In this document: positions 13,501 to 24,586 of the stretch, piece by piece | Numbering within the stretch: position 1 is the first letter of the stretch | Layout: every line of letters starts with the position of its first letter | Assembly: GCA_028023455.1 (NCBI GenBank) | Contig: JAQFVV010000158.1 | Location: 2,044,001-2,108,000 of the forward strand | Reading direction: 5' to 3' | DNA length: 64,000 bases | Source of the DNA: Epiperipatus broadwayi | Taxonomy: Eukaryota; Onychophora; Udeonychophora; Euonychophora; Peripatidae | Program-made: the position numbers and the translations under genes | Notes under the pieces: model-generated | Told to the model about the DNA's origin: nothing | The model's input: only the letters and a program-made list of their open reading frames with translations | Database searches by the model: none

Positions 13501-14290
13501 TAATAAATTGCAACACTTGTCATATTAAATAAAATAATACAATACAAAATTTGGAAGAATAATTTAGAAAATATAGAATTAAATACAATTTTCACTACCA
13601 TAAAACTTACTTTTAAAATATATGATATTAATTATAATTATTAAATATAATTTATAATTTTAAATATAACATTTATTTAACTATAAGTTTAAGACTATTA
13701 AAATTGAACTTTTAAACATACTTTTAAATATTTATAGCTGTGTTATTTACTATGGCCAGCTTTTGTAACCATATGTAATAATATGTTTAGCTTTATTTAC
13801 CTATTTTTAAGTGATTCATTATAATTTTATGCACTATGTAATTTCACTTAGCTTTAAATTGTAATTTAAGATATTATTAATACAATACAACTAACACATC
13901 AAGAGAACATATTCTAAAATTTAAATTTTTTAGTAATTTACTGTAATGAGCTGATTTTGATCTATAGAAAAGAGCACAATATATATATACAAATACACAC
14001 TATGTTGTTGTATGCCATGAGACATATAAACATTTTATATCCCTCATCTTGGAAAAAAGAAATGAAACACCAACCTAACAATATTTTACATAATATGCAT
14101 GTATAATTAACACAAATTTGCACCTCAAACTATATACTCATCAATTTTTTCAGAGATATGACAGGTATCTGATGGCTAACAGAATGGTGACCAGAAATTT
14201 TAAGATAGATAAAAGAATTCAGTCACTGGACTATAAGTACACAATGTAGCATGAACAGCAAGAGAGCTACCCTTGGTATGAAATAAAATG
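7561..14290. other. Long AT-rich stretch without recognisable genes
   Basis: About 6.7 kb of very AT-rich DNA. It holds (AT)n runs, for example near 7660-7680, 8085-8090, 8905-8915 and 13980-13990. The short open frames are all low-complexity Ile/Leu/Asn/Tyr/Phe/Lys-rich, as expected by chance. No transposon protein, tRNA-like box or long inverted repeat was recognised. An intron or intergenic DNA is equally possible. Confidence 0.55.
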
Positions 14291-14302
14291 CAAAAATCTT
14301 CA

Positions 14303-14445
14303 CAAAGCGCTGCGTCTTTGAATTTTAGGGGCTGGAAAATACAAAACTATGCCCTGCTCTTTTGAGTAGTAGGGGCTGGGAAATATAGAACTATGCCTTT
14401 TTTTTCTTAGAGATTTAGAGGCTGGGATCATAGTAGGACTACCTT
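14303..14445 (+). repeat. Three-unit ~45-bp tandem repeat with GGGGCTGG core
   Basis: Three imperfect units follow one another. The core AGGGGCTGG is at 14327 and 14371, and a diverged AGAGGCTGG at 14417, giving periods of 44 and 46 bases. Units 1 and 2 also share an A-rich stretch ending in an ACTATGCC block. The unit is GC-richer than its surroundings. Confidence 0.75.
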
Positions 14446-14449
14446 AACT

Positions 14450-16060
14450 GCACCATGATAAACAATAGAAAATCACAAAGTGGGTTGGAGCAATGCCTGA
14501 GATAGAACACACTTCAGAGTTGCATGAAAACATTGCATCCTCAAGCCAATAAAAATTTTCATCTATCATCAAAACTAAAATTGCAACTAAGCAAACTTCA
14601 TCAATTAAAGAACCAATCCAATCTCCAAAAATATAGATTTTCTATCAACTCTAAATATGATCTCTTTAAATATAAATTAAACATTATTTTATAATTTATA
14701 ATCATCAATACTCTTGTCATATATTTCACAGTAGTACTTTAAAGTTAATTCTGCATAAAATACACATCTTTTTGCTTTCTCAGATGTGGTTATGTTTGAG
14801 ATCAAGTTGAGTGACAATTTTGTAATAATAGCCATCAGTACTTGATCATCATTGAGCCTAGTTTTGGGTAACCATTTACATAATAATAACTATAAAGGAA
14901 TGGACTTTTGGTCCTAACTGAATAAACCTTCTATACAATAATTATAAAGAGTGGCCTTTTAATCCTAAATTCTAACTTAATATAAATACAATTTATATAG
15001 GACTGACTTATTCTGAGAATGATCCCTAACTCATTGATCTTATATGAATGTATTCTTGAATATGAATGTGATCATATGCAAATTATTAAACATTAAACAA
15101 ACAACTGCACATATATAATCCATTTATATTAAATCCAATTTTCAGTAATCAAATATAAGTTTAACTATGAACGAATGAGACCAATGGAAATAATTACATT
15201 GTTAATTATGATTATTTAAGACTTAGGAAATTTATATGTATGCAATGCATTTACATGGTTACCATTATTTCTTTACCTTTTCCTCTTATTAATAACTTAC
15301 ATAAAATTCATAAGCTTAGCATACATATGTGATATATAATAATTTTTTTTTTTTAAATTTTTTTTACAAGTAAACAGAAGTTGTTGCAAATTCATGTCAC
15401 TTTTTTTTTTTAAAAAAAAAACTTTCTTTCAAAATAATATCCAGATAATAAGCATTATCTACAAATCCAAATTATTTAAAACAAAGTACAAATCACTCTT
15501 TAAATATAAGACTTACCCAAAACAAAATAATTGTTATTTACTTCTTTCTGTCAAATATTAAAAATCTGTTTAGGATGATAATAAAATCTTATAATTTTTA
15601 GCTGTCATTTAAATAACCCTATATTATTTCAGTTGGAATTATTCAAAGTATCATTCAAAACTGTTCCAGATTAGATCTAGCTAACTGTTAATAGTGTACT
15701 TCTCTTTTATTCACAAAACATAATGAAATCCTGGAATTAAGAGAAAGAAAACTGATTTTTATATCAAAACTTTGTTTCTTTCTTGAATCTCATTTTAGTT
15801 CTTTATTTTTTCTTAAACCAAATTTGCATATCATTTTGCTTAAAAGAAAAAAAAATCTTTTTTTTTTAAAATGAATAATTCATTGTTTACTTCAAATTCT
15901 CAAACTTAAAAACAAACAAACAACAACAACAAAAATGACTGCGCTTATTAAAAATCCTTTTAAAGACCATTGGGTATTTTACAAGCTGTTTATCCAGCCA
16001 TTGGTCAATATATGATTGTTCAAGTGCAGTTTGGTAATAAAGTCTGAGAGCTTTTTTTTC
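14450..16060. other. AT-rich stretch, nothing recognised
   Basis: Contains several poly(A)/poly(T) runs near 15,340-15,430 and 15,840-15,870, and a short CAA/CAAA-rich run near 15,915-15,933. No gene, SINE or LINE similarity was found. Confidence 0.55.
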
Positions 16061-16468
16061 TCTTAGTATTATTATAAAATCTAATTATTTCAATTGTATT
16101 TTCATAAATATTCTTCAGAATATGATAATATCCTGGTCTATATTTTGATGACCCAAATGTTTTAATGACTGAAGAAATATAAAAAAATCAAATACCTTTT
16201 CATAATCTGCAAATCCAAAGAATCATGACAATTCATTGGTCCTTTTTATAACTTTCAATACTTGGATATGATCCAATGTGCTAGAAACATTTTAAAATCC
16301 AGATTGTTTTTTTTTTTGTTGATTAAAATCCAAAGTTGTAATTATCCTAATAAAAATTTTGTATAGAACTGATGAGTGATAGATCTGTAATTTCTAATAT
16401 CTTCTTTACCAGATTTTTAAAATATCAATATTACAACTGTGTTCTTAAAATCTTCTGATACATTTTTA

Positions 16469-16690
16469 TCATTTAGATAATTGGTATATAACTTTGCCAA
16501 CAGTGTTGCTACTTCTTCTTTTAACATCAGTTATAATTCCATTATTTCTTGGAACTTCCCCCTTCTTTATAGATTTAATTGTATCTCTTATTTCTTCATT
16601 TAAAATGAAATATAGTAATTGTAGAGAAAATTTTAGTTTTTGTTTTTTATTGCTATATAATTCTTTATTGAACTCTTCCACACATTTCAT
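16469..16690 (-). pseudogene. RTE linker/RT N-terminal fragment
   Basis: It aligns with residues ~84-165 of the intact RTE ORF2. Visible are EEFNKELYSNK (intact EDFYQELYSNK), FILNEEIRDTIKSIKKGE (intact ILNEEVRHAIKCMKKGK) and PRNNGIITD (intact PGNDGIIID). The conserved Asp in PGNDG is changed to Asn. It is framed by stops and is a relic only. Confidence 0.85.
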
Positions 16691-17574
16691 GATGGCATCT
16701 TTATTTTTAGTAATAATTCCATCTTTTTTTACTTATTGTAAAATGGTTCCTTCCAATTCCAAGATATTGTTTTACACTTCTGAGGCTTTTATTCTCTTCT
16801 ACAGTTTTCCTTCCTAATTTATAATTATATTTTCTTATACCATTATTAACTTTTTCATACTATTTTACAAAATGTTAAATATTAAATTCTTCTATTTTCA
16901 AATTCCTTACTCGTAAATTGATACCTTTTCAAACCAGCTGTCTTTGTTCAAATTCTGTTCATGTTTAAAAATAATTTATAGGTTCTGATATAAATTCATT
17001 AGAAAGTTTCCGAAGATTAGATATATTAATTGTAAATATTGTTTCCTTAATAATTTTGTCTCTAATTTTGAATTAACATATCTTGCTAATTAAATATCCT
17101 TTTTTTGTTTAAATCTATAAAGAACATTACAATCTTTATATATATCAAAATATAAGCCAGTTCTGAGGTATCTTCATTTGGATGTTTTGATGTCAATTTT
17201 CATTTAGCATTTTTCTCAAAGAAAGAATTAATATAGTTTTTTTGCAAACTCTATAATACTATACCATAACCAAATTTATTCACGTTTTTTTTTCATTTTT
17301 CAATCATTTACGAACTCTAACTATAAAGTCATCCATGACAATTTTCAAATGTTTAGTCAGATCAAAAGTCTTTTGTACATCCATATAAAAATCATCTGGA
17401 CATAAATCTGAATTATTTGTATTTGGTAACTTTCATTAAGATGAATAACCAATCTCACCACTCTGTTCAATACACCATCAATCTTCACAATATTGTTCGT
17501 TCACTTTTTTATTTATAATAAATCCTACTCCACTTGTACTTCCAATATTTGTCCCTTTGTAGTATAGTACATGC

Positions 17575-17790
17575 TTATTTTAAATCAATTGTCTCTTCAT
17601 CTTTTTTTCTAACTTCAGAAAGTTCTACAATGTTCCATTTAATATTAGACATTTTTTCTTTCAATTCATGTAATCTTTTTTCATCTGAAAATGATCTGCA
17701 ATTGTAAGAAGCTACATAAAAATTGTCATTGAATGAGGAATTTGGATCTGCAATTAGGGGATTTTTAACATCCTTTGCCTTAGCTGGCAA
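17575..17790 (-). pseudogene. RTE endonuclease N-terminal fragment
   Basis: An open piece of 71 codons aligns with residues ~26-94 of the intact RTE ORF1. It has KNPLIADP, then YVASYNCRSFSDEKRLHEL (catalytic Asn box YNCRS), then the block with the catalytic Glu, VELSEVRKKDEE, ending at ETIDLK. The intact copy reads IGLCEVRRKGEE there. A stop ends it at 17575. Only the first third of the endonuclease is open, so no activity is expected. Confidence 0.88.
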
Positions 17791-18114
17791 CTATACAGAC
17801 ATCTGGGAATAAGGGCCAAAATTTAATTTTGTCTATCATGATTGTACATATTTATTAAAAAGTTCATTTACACATTCATTCATTAAAACCAACTAATATT
17901 CCAGTAAAAAGTTATCAGGCAACTGAGAAGATAGATAATTGTTTCTTGATCTTAAACTCAGAGATAAAAAGCTAATAAATTCACCATGCTGGATGATGTG
18001 TGATGGTGAGTAGTGGAGTGAACATTAGGAATTTGCCCGGCTCATTTGCTTTAAGGCCCCAAAGAAGAATCAAAGGGACTTCTTTCAGTTAACAGAAAAC
18101 TTCTTTCTGCAGCC

Positions 18115-20754
18115 AAAACATTAATATATATATATAGTGAAATTAAGCATTATCATATTATACTTCTGTTAACTGCAATCAGTGCTAAGCACAAAAACGA
18201 AACCTCTTGAAACATTCAACAGATGAATGATTATAAGTAGTGATTTATTAGTCCAACAACTTTTCACTTAAAAAAAAAAAGCGAATCAGCAGAATTTTTT
18301 AATAGACAGATATTGCTCTTATTAATGCCACTCAATGATTAATCGCATTCACAAATAAGTATAAAAATTTTTTTTTAAAAAAGAGCAATTGTAGAGTGAA
18401 ACATGAGTTAATAGAATTGTTCTCTTCAGAGAGATCTAGGTTTACTCAGAACCGTGTATATATATTATGTACCTTAAAAAGAAAATTAATTATTTTTAGA
18501 GTAATTGTTTTACTAGCATCAATTTAATTTCTTTTATTTTCTTTGTATGAATTAATTCTAAACAGATTAATAATCGAGACTGGAGAAATTGGTTAAATCA
18601 ATAAGAACAGTTTCAAATTATGAAAGATAAATATATTGTGAAAACAGAATCATAATGAAATTTTATTAATTTTCTTTTTATTTGTATTGCATTTTATGTG
18701 TTTTTAATTTATTGATATATATTACATTTTATTCATTTAAAACTGCTTTATAAAACTTTAAACTCTCTGATCAATAGAAACTTGAAAAACATCAAATAAT
18801 ATTTTGAAAAGTATTTGACTGATAGTGATTTAAGTCATCATCATTTTATAAATTTAATACAAAAAAAAAAAAGTAATTTATGCAATCCTAGTTCGCGGCG
18901 ATGTTACAAGTTTATTAAAATTTATTTTGAAATATTTTTACTTGGTCTTTTTAGTACACCTCTCTTGGATGAGAATGTTTTCTCTCGATGGGCTGCTTCC
19001 TTGTGTTGGTTTCTAATTAATGTCCCATTCAAACTTTTCTTTTAACATTGCACTTTGAAATATCCACCTTTATAAGTACTTCTAGCAAAATTCACATATA
19101 TAATGATCGAGTATTAGTGATATTTAGGGATTCAACACCTACATATATGCTTATGCAGAAAAATGAGTTTTAAATTTATCAAATCATTTTATAACATTAA
19201 ACTAATTTTTTAAATAAAGTTAATTACATTTTGTAACTAAATTCTGTAATCAAATTAGCATATTTAACAGTTTGAAAATCAGCATTGTTTTCATTCATTC
19301 ATAAATCATCATTAAAAAATAATTGTTTCAGCATTAAATTGCATTATCTAAAGTAGAATTAAATTATAAATTTAGTTGCATGTTTTTTAATGAAAATTTA
19401 AACACTAAAGCTCATTAAAATTTATGATTTTGCTATAAATATGAGATGGTAAATCTTTTCCAAGACTGATTCCTACCTTTTGATATCCAATTGAGAATTG
19501 CTTTACTCCACCAAAATAATAATTCTTTTTTGCTATATTTCTGGATGATTTTCATTTTAGTTCTTTATCAGTATTATTAATAATATCTTGATTTTGAATT
19601 TATTTTTCACTTCATTTGAAATTGAAAGAATGTGTCATGTCATCTTGGTCTCCATAAAGTAAAGTCTTCTGTTTACTGTCATACACAATTTCTTGAAACT
19701 GGTTATTAATAAAATCTTCAATTCTTATTTTTTTTTAACGATTTCAGCAAGTATTTAGAAATCAATGAAACTGTGTTTCTAACGTATGCCATAGACAGAA
19801 TACTTCCTTTTCTTCTTGATTCATCATGCTTTCACATTGTTCTTTTAGATATTTCTGGTAAAATTGCAAATTGCATTTCCCTACTTTCAAATTATGATCC
19901 CATTATAAATTTAACTCTAGTTCTTAAATCACAATTACTCACTGTGAGTTTTCTCTTTTTTTATGATTTAGTTAAATATTTTTAAAAAATTATCTGGTGT
20001 TTATAATCACATTTTTTTTTGTGTAATTGATTTAATTTTGTCTCAATTGCAATCTTTATTTCATTTTAGAATTCAGATGACCATGTTTTAAAACTGTCAA
20101 GAGAGGTTTTCTTTTTTAGCACAAGGATACAAATCTTTTAAATATATTATATCTAGCAAAAATAAAAATTGCACATAATTTTAATTCTTCCATTAGATAT
20201 TACTTTGCCATTAATTATATTTTATATAGGAAATACATGTTTGTTAAATATTAGATTTACTAAAATTAATTTTCAAATTTTTCCTAAAGGGTTGGCATAT
20301 TATAGTTGAGTAATTCTTAATCCTCACAATATGAAATGTTTTTTGTTTTAAAAAGACACCCCCCTCCGCTAACACATACAAACTTTTTAATAAAATATTC
20401 TGATCATATTTGTAGAAAAATAAAATTACTCTTATCACAACTTTTATTTAATATAATTTTTTCCATAAAAATGTATGTTTTACATTACAATAGCATATTT
20501 GTCATATTAAATTGCATAAACTTTTAAATTTAATTACACATATGAATATATTTTATTAAATATTAATAAAAACAATTACACCCTGGTTTCTTTGTGCAGA
20601 TTTTTTAATGTGATTTTTGAAGTTATGCAATTCATGTTTCTTCTTAATATCTTTTTATGCGTTTTTCTTTTATGCGATAAAGAAGTTCATATTTCACTTA
20701 AAATCGGAATTTCCCCATTTTATATACACACATTATATTTTATATGCTTTAAAT
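18115..20754. other. AT-rich stretch, nothing firmly recognised
   Basis: AT-rich DNA with an (AT)n run at 18,126-18,136. An open frame near 19,773-19,985 has a vague resemblance to the end of a LINE endonuclease (see rejected items). Nothing can be annotated with confidence. Confidence 0.5.
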
Positions 20755-21055
20755 GCCTGTTGGAAAAAGGTCTGGCAATAAATTTAGATACTGTAGAAGA
20801 TTTAGAAAAAGATAATGAAACAGAAGTGAAACCTGTTCGTTTCACAGCAAAAATGATTCGAGGAAGTATTCAACTTTCTAATCAATTGGACAATCATTTT
20901 CTTGTTAATGACACAAATTATGAATGAGCTCTTAAATTCCAATGAGATCTAAATAATTGTATGTCTGGATATTGAAAACTTCATAAACAATTAGTAAAAT
21001 CATCATCTCAAACCTTAATCACCAATTACATTGTCGACAGAAAAACATTAACTTT
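20755..21055 (+). pseudogene. Decayed C-terminus of a pogo/Tigger-like DDE transposase
   Basis: One plus-strand frame reads through about 100 codons of protein-like sequence broken only by three TGA codons, at 20923-20925, 20944-20946 and 20974-20976. Recognisable pieces are LEKGLAINLDTVEDLEKDN, KPVRFTAKMIRGSIQLSNQL, HFLVNDTNYE and, near the end, KLHKQLVKSSSQTLITNYI. The acidic middle, helical stretch and final QTLITNY(F)-like tail resemble the C-terminal end of pogo/Tigger/jerky-type cut-and-paste transposases. That assignment is from memory of the family and is moderately sure. The DDE catalytic core is absent upstream, so only the last third remains. Each TGA is one C-to-T change from CGA (Arg), consistent with CpG decay. 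Confidence 0.42.
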
Positions 21056-22604
21056 TAGACTGAAATTTTTTTTATTGGCAGGGGGAATTAAAGTTTTAAA
21101 CTTTTGATTGATTCAATTACAGAATCAGCAGTAAAAATATATTCGTCTTTTAAGATTAGATTCATTTGTAAAAAGCAAATTAATAATTTGTCAGATTATG
21201 AAGTGATTGAAAGTTTTTCCAAAAATAAATTTCTATTTGTAATTATAAAAATATTCTATAGCAAAGAACCTACAAAGAATGTTTGTAACCTATTAGAAAA
21301 TGCTGTGTACGTCATTGATTTCTTTCTCAATTTACATTCATGCAAAAGTAAAGAATTTTGACTAAAATCTTAACTATTTTTCTAAAATAATTATATTTTC
21401 AGCATATTTTATCAAAATAATTTATAATATGTAAAAAAATATGAAAAAATACTCTAAAATATACATTTTTATTTTGAATATCAAAACAAAGAACTTGGAG
21501 CTGTCAAAATTATTGTCAAGTGCTCCCTTTGGTTCAAAATGAGCAACAACAATTCAGTACCTTATGGTACATTTTAAGCTTTAAAAAGACCATAAATTCG
21601 CTATGATAATGCAAACATTGATGGTTTTAGAGTGAAGCCATAAACATAAAGTTTCAGTTGAAGCACCTTATTAAACACAGCATGAGACTGAAGTTGGTAC
21701 TAATTGTATTTCCTCTTGTGATGAATCTGATTTCTTATCTGTCCACAAACATACCCACATATTGTCAAATAGCAATAATGATTAAAATATGCATAAAAAA
21801 ATGTAAAATAAATTACTCATAAAAACATATTGTTTTGAATGAAATTAAATAGTTAATAAAAAAAGTTGGTCTTGTATCAATTTTTTTCAAATATTTGAAA
21901 TTTTTTATTAGCCATACTTTATTTTATTTTTTTAATGCAAATTTTAAAGTAATTTTACCTTGTTGCTTTGCTTTTATACGAATTTTGAAAATTATGGAAC
22001 ATATCCCACATTTTTCAATGTAAGTCCATTTTTGTGCAATTTCTTTTATACAGGTTTTTTGTGGAACCTATCTATTGTATAAAAAGAGACCCATGTGTAC
22101 TTATTTTTAGATTACTTTACATATAGTGGTATTTATATTGATGTTTCTACCATGTAAACATTTTTTTTTAAATACAAGAGATTTCATCTATTGGACAAAA
22201 TTGGAAGTAAAATATATTGTATTTTGTACAAATGAACTCATAAACTATTAAAATCAAAAGGAAAAACAAGTGCTACACAGATGCAAAAAGACTGACGACT
22301 TTCATAAACTGCAATAAGAGGATTAAGCCATTAGCTGTTATTGCATAAATTACATCATCTTCAGATCTCTAAAATGAGTTGAATAATCAATGTTTATTTT
22401 GAACCCTTAGTTACATTAACTTAAACCTTTATAACAACTTTTAAATTTGACAAAAATAATTTTGGAAAAATTGAATCATTTTAGAATACATTTTTTTTTC
22501 TCTTTAAATTTTCAATAAGTAATTTCATGTAACTAGTAATAAAATGGCATTTTTATATATTTTCTTAATTTTATGAAATTAAAAAAAAAGAATTTCATTT
22601 TAAA
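21056..22604. other. AT-rich stretch with one unexplained open frame
   Basis: An 85-codon open frame at 21104-21361 (plus strand) directly follows the transposase relic. It reads less repetitively than most AT-rich frames (SKEPTKNVCNLLENAVYVID), but I recognise no family. The rest shows no supported feature. Confidence 0.4.
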
Positions 22605-23222
22605 ATATATAGCTTTAGTGATTTTTATAATAGCTCAATAATGCTGTATTGAGTACAGTCGAAACTCGCAAACCCAAACATAAGGTAGAGACTTTATAAA
22701 GATAAGAGTGGTCATCTTATTTTTAACCTAAATTCTGATTTATGTAAACCAATCTGAAGGATGTTGGTTTGAGAGAGTGAAGATGTTGCTGTTTACTTTT
22801 ATATCCATTACTTTCTTACATACATTAACATTTGTGAAATCTTTTGATTTAATACATGTTAATATTACGAATTAATAGAAATTATATAACATTCAAATTT
22901 ATTTATTAAGCACAGATTGTATGAAAGGCTTTCAACTTTTTAACATATGTGCCTTTATTCATTTTTGTAATATGTCCATGATGCTGAGTTGAGTCTAGAG
23001 GAAACCTCAAACCCAAACACAAGATAAGAGTGGCCATTTTATCTTTAATCTAAATTCTGATTTATATAGACCAATCTGAAGCATATTGCTTTGAGAGAGT
23101 GAAGACGTTATTCTGTTTATTTTTACATTCATTACTTTCTTACATAAAAAGGTGAAATAAATAAATTTGAACATTAAATAATTTCTATTAATTCGTAATA
23201 TTAACACATAGTAAATCAAAAG
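22605..23222 (-). repeat. Inverted RTE 3'UTR modules (two copies)
   Basis: Two diverged copies of the RTE 3'UTR, in antisense to the intact element, lie head to tail at about 22,605-22,850 and 22,886-23,150. Each shares with the reverse complement of 26,420-26,680 the blocks around AGATAAGAGTGG, CTAAATTCTGA and TTTGAGAGAGTGAAG. A separate ~64-bp inverted repeat (22,841-22,905 against 23,158-23,222) brackets the second copy. Its right arm ends exactly where the intact RTE begins. These are 3'-end-only insertions or rearranged pieces, noncoding. Confidence 0.8.
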
Positions 23223-23548
23223 GGCTGCAGAAAGGAGTTTGCTATTAACTGAAAGGAGACCCTTTGATTCCTCTTGGAGGCCTTAAAGGAACCGAGCAGG
23301 GCAAATTCCTAATGTCCACTCCATACGTTCTTGTCATTGCAGCTGTTATTACTATATGATTATTCATATAGTATACAAACATGGATGGGCTGCTCACCAA
23401 CACGCATTAACCAGTGTGGTGAGTTTATTGGCTTTTTACCTCTGAGTTTAAGATCAAGAAACACCATGGTCTTTCTTCTCAGTGCCTGATAAGGCAGAAT
23501 GAATGTTTGTGTAAATGATAAATATTTTTCCAATACATATATACAATT

Positions 23549-24586
23549 ATGACAGACAAAAATAAAGCATGGCCCTTATTCCCAGGAGGCTGTAAAGTCA
23601 CCAACCAAGGTAGCGGTTGGTGGCCGAAGGCGGAGGGTGCTAAGAATCCCCTGATTGTGGACCCAGGCTGCCATTTTATGATGACTTTTTATTTAGGTAC
23701 TTACAACTGCAGATCACTTTCAAGTGAAGGAAGATTGCAAGAATTAGAAGAAGAATTGTCTTATATTAAATGGGACATTATTGGACTTTGTGAAGTTAGA
23801 AGAAAAGGTGAAGAAACAATTGATTTAAAAAGTGGACATATACTCTATTATAAAGGCACACATATTGGAAATACAAGTGGAGTAGGATTCATTATAAATA
23901 AAAAGTGGAAGAACAATATTATGGAGATTGATGGTGTATCGGACAGAGTTGCAAGATTAGTTATACAACTTAATAGCAGATACCAAATGCAGATAATTCA
24001 GGTTTATGCCCCAACAAGTTCTCATAGTGATGAAGTAGTAGAAGATTTTTATATGGATGTACAAAAGGCTTTTGATCAGGGTAAACAACATTTTAAAATT
24101 GTTATGGGAGACTTTAATGCTAGAATTAATAGACAAATGAAAGATGAAATTGCTGTAGGTAATTTTGGTTATGGTAATAGAAATGAGAGAGGACATAGAC
24201 TTGTGGAGTTTGCAGAAAAAGAAAAACTTTATATTATGAATTCATTTTTTGAAAAAAATGTTAAAAGGAAATGGACATGGAAGCATCCAAATGAAGGTAC
24301 AGCAGAATTGGATTATATTTTGACTAACAGGAAATACATATTTCAAGATTGTAATGTTCTTAATAAATTTAACACAGGAAGTGATCATCGATTAGTAAGG
24401 TGTAAGTTACGTGTTAATGTAAAACTAGAGAGACAAAAATTATTGAGAAAAACAATATTTACAGTTGATATTCCTAATCTTCAGAAACATTCTAATGAAT
24501 TTAAATTAGAACTTACAAATAGGTTTCAAGTGTTAGGAGATTTTGAACATGATTCAGATTTTCTACTGAGACTAGAGAATTTATGA
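23549..24586 (+). CDS. RTE endonuclease (exonuclease-endonuclease-phosphatase fold)
   Basis: A 345-codon frame encodes the enzyme that nicks genomic DNA to prime reverse transcription. Catalytic landmarks are in order: YNCRS (Asn53), GLCEVRR (Glu82), VYAPTS (Tyr153), MGDFNARI (Asp188, Asn190), AELDYIL (Asp255) and GSDHRLV (Ser278-His280). Every expected motif is present, so the domain itself should be competent. The first ~45 residues, rich in Gly/Trp/Lys, lie before the domain. A similar stretch precedes the endonuclease relic at 17.8 kb, which supports this start. The last ~25 codons (after LELTNRFQVLGD) leave the ancestral frame and stop at 24586. The ATGA overlap with the next frame most likely reflects a frameshift in one ancestral ORF rather than a real two-gene arrangement. 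Confidence 0.9.
   Translation: MTDKNKAWPLFPGGCKVTNQGSGWWPKAEGAKNPLIVDPGCHFMMTFYLGTYNCRSLSSEGRLQELEEELSYIKWDIIGLCEVRRKGEETIDLKSGHILYYKGTHIGNTSGVGFIINKKWKNNIMEIDGVSDRVARLVIQLNSRYQMQIIQVYAPTSSHSDEVVEDFYMDVQKAFDQGKQHFKIVMGDFNARINRQMKDEIAVGNFGYGNRNERGHRLVEFAEKEKLYIMNSFFEKNVKRKWTWKHPNEGTAELDYILTNRKYIFQDCNVLNKFNTGSDHRLVRCKLRVNVKLERQKLLRKTIFTVDIPNLQKHSNEFKLELTNRFQVLGDFEHDSDFLLRLENL

Larger units (their letters stand above)
16065..18114 (-). mobile_element. RTE-type LINE, 5' part present, 3' half missing
   Basis: From 18114 leftward this follows the intact RTE from its first bases (CTGCAG block at 18107-18112, matching 23225-23230). It runs through the 5'UTR (17,820-18,114), the endonuclease (about 17,150-17,790), the linker (about 16,470-16,900) and the first RT motifs. 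It stops near 16,065 in the region matching ILKNIYKNATATIRL. The 3' half, with the FADD box, C-terminal domain and 3'UTR, is gone. LINE insertion normally truncates the 5' end, so loss of the 3' end here implies a later deletion or rearrangement. Many stops and frameshifts show it is inactive. Confidence 0.88.

Noticed and set aside
19773-19985. Plus-strand frame with a stretch (LLDISGKIANCISLLSNYDPIINL) vaguely like the end of a Jockey-type LINE endonuclease
   Set aside because: Only one weak, non-catalytic stretch. No GDFN or SDH box is nearby and the sequence around it is AT-rich, so chance is likely.
24583-24586. ATGA overlap as a translational coupling signal between two RTE genes
   Set aside because: Coding similarity to the linker continues upstream of the ATG in the second frame, so a frameshift in one ancestral ORF explains it better.
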